This document shows positions 37,105-49,959 of a stretch of 64,000 nt of DNA, one piece after another; the first letter of the stretch is position 1, and each line of letters begins with the position of its first letter. The position numbers were made by a program, and so were the translations under genes. The notes below the pieces were generated by a model. It was not told where the DNA came from. It did not search any database and saw only the letters and a list, made by a program, of their open reading frames with translations. Source of the stretch: Grifola frondosa (Eukaryota; Basidiomycota; Agaricomycetes; Polyporales; Grifolaceae); contig LUGG01000022.1 of assembly GCA_001683735.1 (NCBI GenBank), forward strand, positions 930,001 to 994,000, given 5' to 3'.

Positions 37105-39070
37105 CCTCGAGGACAACATCACTGCACTTACATCTCGTCGCTGTCACGATCTGATTGACCGTATCTTTGCTGCGACATTTTTGGAGGCACAGTTTCATTA
37201 AAAAATGCAATGAAATTACATGAATAGCCCCTCAAAGAGGGCGTAACAATGCACAGAGCTTAACTCAGCACCGCATTCAAGCACTGGTGATAATGCTCAC
37301 TTAACATGCCAGCGTATCATGGCTGAGTCCCCGACAACGCGAAGGAACATTTGAACGTTCGCCGCGAGTAGCCGAGATAAGGCGACTGCGATGACATATC
37401 GCTTCTGAAAATATTGCAACACGTATCCACGGACCACACTAGACATCAGTAAGGTTAACAACGCAGAGAACAGCCTGATTGGCCATGACATCTTCTCCGA
37501 ACATGATACAATAGCCTGGACTCAAGGTGCACAAACGACAGTTGTAAATGGACAACCAATGGTCGAACGAGAACATCAGAAGGAATCGAAGCACAGGTTG
37601 TGTATCAATCACAGTAAGTTACTTGCCAGATGAGATAGGAATAGAGCCAGTGACGACCGCGGTCGAGGTGGCACATTGGCCAACACGGAATCATGCTTCA
37701 AACGATGTGATCCATCCACGGTGGAGTGCAACGATACTCCGCCATCACGCAACGATGTATACACCAACGAAGAACAGCAAAGTTCAAATCTGCATCATTG
37801 CTGTACCGAACGTCGTAGAACTGCAGAAACCGGACTTCAAGCCACCGAAAATGCGCACCTGCATAATACAGTTGCCTGAGATCGTGCGTCATCATTTTGC
37901 CGGCTGCTGGAAGTGAGCGTGAACAGCAGGGACCGTGACAGTCGCTCGAAGGAACGCGCGGAAGATGTAGAGCGCATGCGTCGTCCCATACAAATGCAGT
38001 TCCATCTGACCGTAAGATTTCAAGGCACAGGTACCTCCTCGGAGGAATCATTCACGCTGGCCGAGATCTCTGAGAAGTCCTAAGGCAGTGCAGGGAAGAG
38101 AATAGAACGATTTGAGCTTGCCGCGAACGCTTGACACGGACCTTCGGATGTTTATAAGTAGCTTTTATCATTCGGCTTGGAACAGCGATTACGTGAGGGA
38201 CGTCTGTGTACGACTGAGGCAGTCCGGGCCTAGAGTTTAGCAAGTGCTGCAGAATTGGTCAGGATGCAGTCATCGTTCATCGCTCGAAGCCCGTCACTCA
38301 CATCGCACAATATGAGTATGCTAGCAAAGGCACTTCGGTGCTAAATATATAGCGACAGTGAGATATTCACCAGTTCCCCGTCGGCTACAAGTCGGGGTAG
38401 ATCCCGTGGCTTCGAGAGTGCGCACGCACGCAACACGGTCGGCTAAATATATTGTGACGACCGGAGTAGATGAGTGTGATCAGGTGGAATATGAGATGAA
38501 GTTGGTGAGAGCATAGGGTGCGATAACACAGACATTGGTCGGATGTGGATTTGTGAATGCAAGCTGGCAGATGTTGAGAGGACGCGCGTGGGGACCACCT
38601 AGGACGGGAAGAGTGCAAAGCCAAGCAAAGCCGAAGGGAGCTCGAAAGCGGCGCGTAGTATATATATATGTCCTCTGCTTGTGCACAGCGTGCATTTTAG
38701 TTGCATCTAGTATTATCTGGTATGCTACATGCAATACATCAGCAGGCTTGTGCAGGAGAGGAGTGACGTACGGATCCAGCATAAACTCCAACGCCACAAG
38801 AACCAGAGAGCAAAGTGGACAACGAAGGGTTATGTAGGACATCGAGAGCGATAAGCAAGGAGGAAGCAGTGAGATGGCAGGACGGGAGGGGGAAGGGAAC
38901 CCGGCGGAAGATGATGTCCGCAGAAGAAATGGGAGGAGCTTGCGCACTTAAGCAGAAAGGCCAGTGTCGGGAAGACGGCACCTAGTCCGGCGGGTCATTA
39001 GAGATTGAGAGTCACGGCGAGGGCGACGTTCACATTGGCTCCAGCTTGGCCCACTCAGGAGATTTCCGGC
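37105..39070. repeat. Spacer A, copy 4
   Basis: Matches spacer A of unit 1. From about 38287 to about 38980 the two are nearly identical over 700 bp (only scattered substitutions), while to the left the divergence is at the level seen between other units. Confidence 0.65.
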
Positions 39071-39072
39071 CA

Positions 39073-42000
39073 ATGTTCGTCGCCAGCATGGAGTCTGTCA
39101 TCCGCAACATCTATCGGCTGCCACGGCTCCTCGGGCAAGCAACGGTGCACGGCGCACGGGTCTGCACGAACTGTTGAAAGGGACTGAACAGGTGCGGAGG
39201 AGAGGTCGATCTTCCCCTGTCGTCGCTGCTATTAGCCACGCCCAGCGCTGTCCAGCGTCGAGTTAGTGGCAGTGCGCTTGTCGCCGCGTAACACCCCCGC
39301 TCACCGCTTCCATTCGCACTCAGACAACTTTCACGTCTGGAAGGATAAGCATCCTCACTCCATATTCGCTCCTCCGGCTGACCGCCACCTTGTCGTCGTC
39401 ACCATCGCCCCAGGTCATGCAGAGCCAGGCATGCAATCCTCCCGAGCGCGCATTCTCTCCGCCGTCCAGTCCGGAAACCGAGCTTACAGAAGGTGGACAG
39501 CGAAGAACATCATACGAGAAGTAGCAAGTACGCATGACCAGGACAATCTCTGCAAGTCTCTGGCAGTGAGTCGGAGATGGCGATCTTTGTGGCTGCGATC
39601 GATCTAACGCGGTCCACGTGGCCATACGCGTCTACCGTTGACTTGTCCGTTACTTATCCCGCTAAGTGTCTGGTAAGCATCCGCTCTTCAGGTTGATCGC
39701 CGCCAACTCGTTTCGCATATAGGATCTGCCGCGCACTAGTCACGAAGGCTCACTGACCTCCTGCTCCTAACTCCACAACCTGTCGACCGCATTTGCCACA
39801 CCACGCTCAATCTGCCCTGCTTCAAAGCCTATCATCGTATACCGTAGCAAATCCATGAGCGGCAAATGGTGGATTACGCGGCTGCCCCAGTTAATTTCGT
39901 CGTACATGCTTGGAGCCTTCTGGATATCGTTTTCACACATGTAAGCACCTTTTTCGGATGCTGTGTGAATTGTTACGCCAGCTCAGCGATCTCCGGCGTA
40001 GACACACAGCGTCCGAACTATGGCTGGGATACACATTTTCCCGGGGTTCTCTCATGAGAGAATTCAAGCTCTTTCAATGCTCAGCGCTCATTTCTCTGTT
40101 TTTCTCACGTCTCTTGGTTCTGCAAGTCGTCAACGCCCGTCGGGCCCACAGCTCTCGTTCATACATCTTGATGCACCTCAGCACTTTCCGGACGTCCTAT
40201 GTTGTGTGACCTGCATCTCGCTCCCATGCATAACATCCTCGTCATGTATACCAGCACTGTGGATCGACGACTCTTTCGACTGGTGCACACGCCGTATTTC
40301 CTGAGAGTATTTGAACGACACTGACCTATGTGATATAGTTCTAGTGCTCCTACGAATCCTATTACGATGGGCCTAGCCGGTACCGTAGAGCCCATGCATG
40401 ATAACAACGTCTGATCGCAATGTACCCCATCCGGGGTTTGCAGGGAGGTAAGTGACACGACAGTACCATGCATGCATGTCCTCATGAAAACGACAGCGGT
40501 GCATTCAAAGGGCGGCCTTTACCACATGTGAGCGGGCGGCCGTGGCGCCTTTCTCCTGACGTTCACCTTTCCGCTCAGCTTCTTCTTGGGAGGCCATATC
40601 TTTATCCCGGTATTCGATCCTAGCTACGATACCTATGAGGCGCTCATGGAGCACATGCCTTGGACGTTCGACGTGATTCTCGCTATCGCAGCCAAAATCT
40701 GCAGCGGCACAGACCCTCTCATCCTGGCGTTCTACCGCTGCCTTGAGGAGGCGCAGGGCATCACGCGCTCGTCGCTCTTCGGGCTCATCGTGCGTAAGGA
40801 GGCAGGCAAAGGTGCGCTTTTGTGTATATATGCGTCCCATTTGGCATGAGGTTGATGGGAGTTTGCGCGTGGGGTCTAGGAATGCTGCTGCTTGCGGCGT
40901 GGAGCGCGAATGGATGGCTCCTGAGCGGGCATCCCATGCGCGTGGTGCTGGATTTAGACCCGCACCGTGCGCTGGAGAAGGTAGCAGACGATGGCCGAAA
41001 GAAACGGAGTGAAGAAGAAAGATATCTCGGTGGGTATCGGACTCTCTCTCTCACTCCAAATTTACGTCCCTGACACTATTCAATATCACAGTTGTGTCCG
41101 CGCGGAACTGGCTATGCCTACATTGATTTGACCACCAGAACGTGGCGTTTTCGATTACATCGTACACACTCTGACTTTGGCAGCAGGATGAGCCTGGGTA
41201 CCGGTCGTCCCATCGTCCTTCGTGATGACGGCTCGATCAGACAATGCCGTATCCTCCTTTCACATCCTATGGCATCCCCGACGGACGTGCGCCTCGTCTC
41301 GCAGGTTGAGCTCATCGCGCAAAAGAGTGCTTGTCACCTCATGACTTCGGCCCTTCCTGCTCACGTGCTGGTGTAGCGCAAATCTATGAGACGCTCTCCC
41401 CGCTGAATGGTTAAGTGAATCATAATACGCTCGCGCTCATCCGGCGCGCCAACATCGCGCTCCATCGTACGCGTCTCTGTTTCTCGTCACCAGTCCCCAT
41501 GCAGACCCTAATGGACGCTGCAGGGCAGATGATGGGCGAAGATGCGCTCACGCGCAAGGTCCTGACGGGAGAACTGCACTACGCGAAGTTGTAGTTCGTA
41601 TGCGTAGCGCTGCGCAGCGTGAGCTCGTACCCTCGACACATCTGGGCACGCTAGCGATGTCTTATGTCCTCGCCGTGCGCTTCCTGCTTATGCCCGCGCT
41701 CAATCTCCTCTGTGTGGGTGCGCGCTGGACGCGGGCTGTATGTCAATGACCGCCTCGTCTGGTGCGTATTTGCCTGTATTGCCTTTCCAAACCGATACTG
41801 ATGCGCTCCGGTAAGGTCCCTCCTTGTATTCATTCCCGGGGGCCATTCTGCGTTCCTTCTGGTCAGCGTCGCTGAGCTCATCGACGTAGACCAGGGACCG
41901 ATCGCTGGGTACCTCACCATCGCTGTACATATCCTCTCTACTCCATCTGCGAAGGGTGTTTGTGTTGACGGTGAATTATACATGATCTCCCCTGTGATGG

Positions 42001-42218
42001 CTGTGGTATGCTCTCTCGGCCTTCAGGTCGTCGAGAACATGGTGGGCCTAAAGGCGAAGAAGATGGCCGCACTTAGAGTCACTAATATTATCGCCTCGAA
42101 AGGATCTCTGCGCATTGAGTCTCCACAGCAAACGTATACGCGACGGCCTCAATGCACGAGTAGCAAGTTCCCTGGCGGCATGCAGCTGCCCATCGACACG
42201 TTCTCGTCGAATCGTTAG
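39073..42218 (+). pseudogene. Zn2Cys6 transcription factor, unit 4 (full length, with stops)
   Basis: Most complete TF copy. The start-like ATG at 39073 precedes a zinc-cluster half damaged by a stop (CTNC then TGA near 39175). The fungal TF domain starts at about 40580 (GGHIFIPVFDPSYDTYEALM) and continues over several GT-AG introns: RCLEEAQGI, AAWSANGWLLSGH, DLDPHRALEKVADDG, a block where TGG has become TGA (about 41130, in the motif LCLHxFD), TGRPIVLRDDGSI, LSHPMASPTDVRLVSQVEL, then LSPLNG followed by a TAA (about 41413). The C-terminal exon ends at 42218 (PVMAVVCSLGLQVVENMVG near its start). The middle segment is the short variant. It is divergent from DUF6533-4. Confidence 0.75.
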
Positions 42219-42317
42219 CGAAGATGACCCGAAATCCTGTACATGTAAATACCTGCTCTGACTATTCGTGCGATTATTGGTGCCTCGGATGACATCCATT
42301 TTCGAGGATTTCGCACA
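42219..42317. other. Inversion junction of the array
   Basis: About 100 bp lie between the end of TF-4 (plus) and the point at which homology to the middle of TF-4 begins in opposite orientation (42318). All modules to the left have DUF6533 on minus; both to the right have it on plus. The junction sequence itself matches no other part of the window that I could find. Confidence 0.6.
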
Positions 42318-43390
42318 CAACATAGGACGTCCGGGAAACGTTGAGGCGGATCAAGAGGTACGAACGAGAGGTGTGTGACGGGTGTTGACGACTTGCAGAA
42401 GCAAGACACATGGGGATAACAGAGGAATTAACATTGAAAGAGCTTGAAGTTTGTCATGAGAGAACCCCGGGAAAATGAGTTTCTGAGCCATGATTCAGAC
42501 GCTGTGTGTCTGCGCCGGAGATCGCTGAGCTGGCGTAAGAATTCACACTCTGCAGCGCCCGTCATTCTCGCGAGAAATATGCCGGAAAGGTGCTCACACG
42601 CATGAAAACGACGATTGCGCGGATGAGCAGAGCACGAGTAGATCCAGAAGGCTCCAAGCACGACGAGGGTAACTGGGACGGCCGCATAGTCCTCCGTTTG
42701 CCGCTCATGGATTAGTATAGACGTTCCCGAGCAGGATGATGGCTTGAAGCAGGCCAGGTTGAGCGTGGTGTCGCAAAAGTGGACTCGACAGGTTGTGGGT
42801 TTAGGAGCAGGGGACCAGTACTTGAGCCTTCGAGGACCGTGCGGCAGAGGCTATGTGCGAAACGAGTATGCATATCGCAAGACATAAACGGACAAGTCTT
42901 GGTGGTAGACGCCACGTGGAGCGCGTTAGATCGATCGCAGCCACAAAGATCGCCATCTCCGACTCACTGCCAGAGACTTGCAGAGATTGTCCTGGTCATG
43001 CGTACTTGCTACTTCTCACATGATGTTGTTCGCTGGCCACTTTGCTCTAAGCTTGGTGCCGGGACTGGATGGAGGATAGGATGGGCGCTCGGGAGGATTG
43101 CATGCCTGGCTCCGTATGACCTAGGTGATGGTGACGACGACAAGGTGGCGGTGAGCCGGATGAGCGAATATGGGGTGAAGGTGTTGTCCTTCCAGACGTG
43201 AGAGTTGTCTGAGTGCAAATGGAAGCGGTGAGTAAGAGTGCTGCGACAGGTTGGACATGGCCTGCACATTGTTCTTCTCTGGAACCCTCCTCCGCACCTG
43301 TTCTTTCCCATCTGACAATTCGTGCAGGCCCGTCCGCCGTCACTTGCCCGAGGACCCCTTGTAGTCGATGGACATTGCGGCGATGAACAT
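42318..43390 (-). pseudogene. Zn2Cys6 transcription factor, unit 5 (5' part only)
   Basis: Inverted copy starting at a conserved ATG (43390). The zinc-cluster half reads GRACTNCQMGKNRCGGG near 43310-43360 and is followed by an intron and the conserved PPADRHLVVVTI-like part and the LRQLSDLRRRHTAS exon. Homology ends at 42318, before the fungal TF domain, at the inversion junction. It is the best copy of the upstream zinc-cluster half, but the gene is truncated. Confidence 0.65.
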
Positions 43391-43394
43391 GGGC

Positions 43395-45245
43395 CGGAAT
43401 TCTCCTGAGTGGACCAAGCGCGAGCCAACGTGAGCGTCGCCCTCGCCGTGACTCCCATCCCGTATGACCCGCCAGACCACGCTCCCGTCTTTCCAACACC
43501 AGATTCCCTGCCTACGGAAACTCATCCTATTTCTTCTGTGAACATCAGCCACCGTCCCCCTTCCGCCGAGTCCCCCTCCTCGCTTCCATCCTGCCAATTG
43601 ACCGCTTTCTCCTTCTTGCTTATCGCTTTCAATGTCTCCTACGCAACCCTTCATTATCCACTTTGCTCTAAGGTTCTTGTGGCGTTAAATTTTGTGCTGC
43701 ATTCCGTACGTCATTCCTCTCATGCACAAGCCTGCTAACGGATTGCATGTGGCATGCTAGATAATACCGGATGCAACTAAAACGCACGCTGTGAACAAGC
43801 AGAGGATGTGTATGTACTACTGCACCTTCGAGCTCCCTTCGTCTTTGCTTTGCTTTGGCTGCACTCTCCCCGTCCTGGGTGAATCTGCGGTCCTCCCCCT
43901 GGCGCGTTCTCTCAACATACGTCATCTTGCATCTCACAAATCCACATCCGACCACTGTCTGCGCTGTCGTACCCCATTATCTCATCAGCGCCATCTCACA
44001 GTCCTCCTGATCACACTTAACTACTCACACATTCGTCATCATATATTCCGCCGACCGTGTTGGATGGGTGCGCGCTCGCGCCGTTCTCACGGACTTCGAG
44101 CGATGAGCTGGCATCCTGACCAATCCTGCAGACTGGCTAAACTCAAGGCCACGACTGACTCAGTCGTACACAGACGTCCGTCATGTAATTGCTGTTCCAG
44201 GTCGAATGATAAAAGCTACGTATAAACATCCGAAGGACCATGGGAAGTGTTCGCGGCAAGCTCAAAGGTTCTATTTTCTTCCCCACACCGTCTTCAGACT
44301 GCTCAGAGATCGCGGCCAACGCGAATGATTTCTCCGAGGTCACCTGTGCCTTGAAATCTTACGGTCAGATGGGACTGCGTTTGTATGGCACAACGCATGC
44401 GCTCTACATTTTCTGCGCGTTCCTGCGAGCGACCGTGACGGTCCCTGCTGTTCACTCGCGCTTCTGGCAGCTGGCAAAAGGATGCAGGCGACTGTATTTT
44501 GCAGATGCGCATTTTCGGATGGCTGAAGTCCGTCTTCTGAAATTCTACGCCGTTCAGTACAACAATGATGCACCGTTGTTCTTCGCTGGTATATATGTCG
44601 TTGCGTGGCGACGAAGCATCGTTTCACTCCGCCATGGTCGCAGCACATCGCTCGATGCATGATTCTGTGTTGGCCAATGTGCCACCTCGACCGCGGTCAC
44701 CCCTGGCTCAATTCCCATCTCACCTGGCAAGTAACTAACTTACCATGTTTGATACACAGCTTGTGCTTCGACTTCCCTCTGATGCTCCCGTTCGACCAAT
44801 GGTTGTCTATTCACAACCGTCATTTGCGCACCTTCAGTCCGTGCTGTTGTATCATGTTCAGATAAGACATGACCGGTCAGGCTGTTCTCCTCGTTGGTCA
44901 TCTTAACGATGTCTACCATGGTTCATAGACTCCTGTTGCAGCGGAAGTGATATATCATTACAGCCTTTTTATCTCAACTACTCGTGGCGAATCTTCAAAC
45001 GTCACTTTGCGTTCTCGGGGACTCAACCGTGATGGGCTGGCATCTTAAGTGAGCATTATCACCAGTGCTTGAATGCAGTGCTGAAGTGAGTTCTGTGTAT
45101 TGTTATGTCGTCTTCGAGTGGGTCATTCATGTAACTTAACTGTATTTTTGTATGAAACTGTGCCTCCCCAAACATCACAGCATAGATACGGTCAATCAGA
45201 TCATCACAGCGAGAATATGCAGTGCGATGAGGTTGTCCTCGAGGA
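43395..45245. repeat. Spacer A, copy 5 (inverted)
   Basis: Reverse-orientation copy of the region between the divergent genes. At about 45101-45112 it contains the uninterrupted equivalent of the site where the 2.1-kb element is inserted in unit 6. Confidence 0.65.
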
Positions 45246-45248
45246 TGG

Positions 45249-45255
45249 ATATAAG
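45249..45255 (+). promoter_or_regulatory. TATA box of DUF6533-5
   Basis: ATATAAG, about 65 bp before the ATG at 45318, followed by the pyrimidine-rich GTCTCTCCGTCTCTCC shared by most units. Confidence 0.55.
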
Positions 45256-45317
45256 AGTTGGGTCTCTCCGTCTCTCCTAAAGTATTTAATCCTAAGTCTT
45301 TCGAACTACCTCATACT

Positions 45318-47002
45318 ATGTCATCTACTGTCACTGCCGAAGAGGATCAGCAACTGTGAGTGATGCTCGCCGCAATATTCCCTCATCTTATATATCCTAT
45401 CGCATAGCTTCATCGGAATATGTTGTGGTGTATCGGTGGCAGGTCAGTTTCCCACTTACGATCTCGAGTCATTTTCTCATTGTTATTCGTCGCAGCTCTC
45501 CTGGTCTATGAGTATCTAATCACATTTGATCGTGAATTTCAACTTGTCTGGAAGCGTCCATTTTCGGCGGCCACCTTAGTCTTTTTGCTAGCAAGGTATC
45601 CTATTCTTCTGCAGCATATTCTCACCCTTCCAACAATATATCCGCTACCATCAATGGTACAGTTCTTGTCCAATTGCTGTAGACTATCTTAGCCCACTCA
45701 AAATTTCCAGAGCTGTTCCGCGTTGGTTTGGTTGCCGCTAGCTTTGGACTTGCTCTTCCTTTTTCTTGTGGCCGGTGCGTCCCCATGGGTCGTATGATAT
45801 TCTCACTTATGACTAGTCATTTATATTCTATCAAGCATTCTCGGGTCTCCGAGTGTATGCGTTGTCTGGTCGTCGGTGGCAAATTGCTTCGTTGTTATTC
45901 ACCTTGTCACTGGTCCCCGTCGGGCTTACAGTGGTGAGCCCTGTCCTCTGCATTGAGATTGGCATGTAATTGAAGTGTGACACATGCATCTAGTTTATCA
46001 ATGTACGGCAAGTGGTGATTGTAGCTCCACTCCATCACCATCACAATGCTCAGTTTGGTCTCACCGGAACTCGCAAAAATGTCAGTGAAGTTCTTCCATC
46101 TCACTACATCTTGTCGACTGAATTCGTGTCTCATATAGATGTATGCATTACTATTGGCCTCATACTGCTCAAGTGTTCAGCTCACACAATACTCCCAGTG
46201 ACATATGTAGAGCGTGCGACAACAATCACTGTGGACGTAATTGTTCTTGCAGTAACTGTACACCAGACGTACTGGAGAAGTCGAGGTGTTGCAGAAGCTA
46301 ATCTCCGAACACCATTGCACACTTTGATCTTGCGGGACGGTCAGCCTTCTTTCCATCCTTGATATATGTGCCGGCCTGATGAAACTCCATCAGGTACGAT
46401 ATACTTCTTGTAGGTTGCGAATAGTCAAGACAGGCGTGATGTTATTTTGACAACCATCCACCTCATAGAACCTTGTTGATCTTGAACATTGCAGATATGA
46501 TGTTCGAATATTTGGGAGAAACGTTTGTAAGTAGATTCGTCTCGCATACCTGCCGATACTCACTCGAGATATATGTACCATCATCAGAACGAGTTCTCGT
46601 ATGTCGGCATCTTCATCGACCCGTCAGTAACCGCGATTAATTGCCGTTCATTTTCTTTTCTGCTGATATCCGTTATCGTACAGAATAACAGCAATTATCA
46701 TATCACGATTCATGCTCAATCTCCGCGAGGTCGATGCATCCCAGCGCGGCACTGAAGACACAAGCCACCCGTCGTTTGTTGGCTCTATTCAATTTGCAGC
46801 TTTCGTCCAACCCCTAGGCGCCCCTCTGGAGCACGAGTTCTCGTTCTCTGCGATAGATCCCGATTTCTTGGACGAGCAGGGAGCCGGTGGAGAGAGCGGG
46901 CACGAGGACGTGCTGGACCGGGACCAGGAAATCACTTCAGGCCATGCCAGCGTTCTTGCGCCATCTGAAGCTGAACCTGGTCCGTCCAGAGTCAGGGTGT
47001 GA
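45318..47002 (+). pseudogene. DUF6533 membrane protein, unit 5 (2-nt deletion)
   Basis: Exons by GT-AG sites and comparison: 45318-45355, 45408-45442, 45496-45656, 45711-45774, 45836-45933, 45994-46084, 46174-46339, 46394-46409, 46469-46526, 46588-46622, 46684-47002. They sum to 1081 nt, two short of 361 codons. The loss is in exon 6, where sisters encode PPINCTN and this copy reads PLHHHHN and then leaves the frame. Otherwise all hallmarks are kept (LLVYEYLITFDREFQLVWK, LRVYALSGRRW, TPLHTLILRDG, SRFMLNLREV). A recent loss of function is likely, unless splicing around exon 6 differs. Confidence 0.7.
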
Positions 47003-47366
47003 GCTAGGAGAGCGATATTCTTTGGTTCGTATGACATTACTATCATCTTAATACCTTGCATGTACTAATACTGACCCTAGAAGAAAGATACTTGCGGGAA
47101 TTGGAGCACGTCTGAAGTCGGGCATTGCACTTCGATGCTTTCTTGGAGCAATGTACTTGGTGTCATAATTTATAGACCTGCCGCAGCATGACTGTGTCAT
47201 GCACACACTAAACGACCATCACTATCTTGTATATACTTGCTATGTTTGTGGGCGAAGGCACTGCCCAGTCACTATACGGAAGCTGTATCTAACGCATAGG
47301 TGCATTAGGATTAATGGCGTTCTGGTGGGTTGCTCATCATGGGCGGTCCGAACAAAAAAGAGAATG
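47003..47366. repeat. Spacer B remnant (inverted)
   Basis: Only about 360 bp of spacer B remain between DUF6533-5 and TF-6. At 47366 it joins TF-6 coding sequence directly, fusing GELH of the TF to spacer sequence (ATTCTCTTTTTT). This indicates a deletion of the TF C-terminus and most of the spacer. Confidence 0.6.
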
Positions 47367-49954
47367 GTATGTAGCTCGCCTGTCAGGATCTTGCGCATCA
47401 GCGCATCTTCGCCCATTGTCTGCCCTGTAGCGGCCGTTAGCGTCTGCATAGGAAAATGTAGGAGAAATGGAGGGACGTACGATGGAGCTCGTCACAATGG
47501 GCGAACCACTTATCGAGCGGCATGTTGGCGCGCCGGATGAACGCGAGCGTTGTATGATTCACTCGACCATTCAGTGGAGAGAGCGTGTCATAAATTTGCG
47601 CTGCACTAACATGTAAAGTCATGATGACAGCCACACGTACTCTTTTGCGCGATCAGTCCGTTTCTTGGCGCCCTCGTCTGCTAACTTCTCCAGCGCACGG
47701 TGCAGGCCCAAATCTAACGCCATGCGCATCGCGTGCCCGCTCGGGAGCTATCCATTCGTGTTCCGCGCTGCAAGCAGCAGCATTCCTAGGCCCTACGTAT
47801 AAACTCCCGTCAGCCACATGCCATATAGGACGCATATATACACAAAACGCACCTTGGACTGCCTCCCTGCGCACGACGGGCCCGAAGAGTGACGAGCGCG
47901 CGACGCCCTGCGCTTCCCGTAAGACGCAGGGGTAGCGGGCCTGTCCCGATGCGGATTTTGGCTGCGATGGTGAGGATCGCGTCGAACACCCAAGGCGTGT
48001 GCTCCATGAGCACCTCATAGGTATTATAGCTCGGGTCGACCACAGGGATAAATATGTGGCATCCCGAGAAGAACCTGGGCGCGAAGATGAACGTCAGGAG
48101 AAAGGCGCTACGGGCGCTCGCTCACATGTGATAAAGCTCTCTGGCTTCTGCGTCAAAGACAAGGCCCTGCGCCAAATCCATGATTGTGCAGCGGACCTCG
48201 GGTAGAACACACGTACATTCTCGACGACGTGGGGGAACGCGTTGCGGGGTGTCGGCTCTGCGCGCTTGCGCTTCTTAAATCTGGACAGCTCATGTGAGCA
48301 GTCAGCAGGCGCAACATGGCAGAGTGACTCGCCTGGGAGGGGAATTGGACGGGGCGGCGGCAGTCTCCGCAGCGGCGTTGGCGAGGCCTGGAGCATCTCG
48401 ATTGGGGGGTTGAGGGTTGAGCGCGGAAGAGTGTCCTCGGACTCGTCGTCTGAGGGCGTTGTGTTCGGCACTAGACCATATGTTGCATGCCTGTGCGGCA
48501 CGAAGCGGAAGCGTAGCAATGAGTCGGTCATAGCTTCACACAGAGCAAGAGGACATACTGGGGGAGCAAAGTCTGGACGGGGCAAAGAGGAAAGATGGCG
48601 GGTGAGGGAACGGGCGTCAGACCACATGATGGGAAGACGGGCCTCTCCTTCACACCTATTATTTCCCTTCCGACAGTTCGTGCAGGCGCGTGCACCCCGC
48701 TTTAAGATGTGCGCGGGCTGGACGGCTGCAGGGCCCGCCTGTCCGCCCGGCGCGTCGTGCGGCAAACTCATGTCGGATCTCATCCCGACACTCATGTTCA
48801 CAGAGAAACTCGTCCGCCGTCGCTTGCCAGGGGGCCTTGCGACGGGCGTTGACGACTCGCAGAATCGCGACACGTGAGGGAAAAAGAGAAATGAGCATGA
48901 AAAGAGCTTTAAGTTTCTCATGAGAGAACCCTGGAGAAATGAGAATATAAGCCATGATTCGGACACTGGCGTGTGGGATACACCGCCGCCAAAGATCGCT
49001 GAGCTGGAGTAACAATTCACTCTCTGCAGCGCCTGTCAGCTCCTCGCTAGAACTATCCGGGAAAGGTGCTTACACGCGTGAACACGATGATTGCGCCAGT
49101 GAGCGGAGCTGAAGCACATCCAGAAGGCTCCAAGGACGACGAGGTTAACTGGGGTAGCCGCATAGTCCTGCGTTTGCGGCTCATGGATTGGTGTAGACAT
49201 TACCGGTCAGGATGATAAGGAAGCTTGTATGAGGCAGGGACAAATTTAGCATGGTGTCGCAAACGTGGTCTGGACAGGTTATGGGGTTAGAAGCAGGGAC
49301 CAGTGAGCCTACGAGGAGCACACGGCAGAGGCTACTTATGTGCGAAACGAGTATGCATACAGCAAGAGATAAACGGACAAGTCTTTGACGCGTATGGCAC
49401 GTGGAGCGCGTTAGATCGATCATCGATCGCAGCCACAAAGATCGACACCTCCGAACTCAGAACTGCCAGCTACTGTCAGGCAGCCACTGGTCATATGCAT
49501 ACTTGCTACGTCTCACATGGTGTTCTTCGCTGCCTACTTTGCTCTAAGCTTGGTTTCGGGACTGGACGGCGGAGAGAATGCGCGCTCGGGAGGATTGCAT
49601 GCCTGGCTCTGCATGACCTGGATGATGGTGACAACGACAAGGTGTCGATCAGCCGGAAGAACGATTATAGGGTGAGGATGCTTATCAGTCCAGAGTTGAG
49701 AGTCGTCTGAGTGCGACTGGAAGAGGTGAGTAAGAGTGCTGTGCGGCGACAAGCGGACGGCTAAGAACTTACTCCACGCTGACTTGGACATGGCTCAACT
49801 AACAGTGACGACAAGGGAATGCGGACCCTCCTCACGCACCTGTTGTTTCCCTGCCGACAATTCGTGTATGCGGGCCCGCCGTCCGCCGTCGCTTTCCCGA
49901 GGGGTCGTCGTAGTCAATGGATGTTGCGGGTGACAGAGACTCCATGCTCGCGAC
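47367..49954 (-). pseudogene. Zn2Cys6 transcription factor, unit 6 (long variant, truncated)
   Basis: Start-like region near 49945 (the ATG of sisters is GTG) with a cluster half lacking cysteines. A second N-terminal part, in an uninterrupted 308-codon frame at 48094-49020, contains PGKRRRTSFSV, KRGARACTNCRKGNNRCEGE and a proline-rich linker LRRLPPPRPIPLPGE, with a likely GT-AG intron after the cluster. The fungal TF domain follows below 48060 (GCHIFIPVVDPSYNTYEVLM). It shares with unit 3 the 10-nt frameshifting deletion and the loss of about 280 nt in the domain, and ends at 47367 by fusion to spacer B. Confidence 0.72.
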
Positions 49955-49959
49955 GAGCA

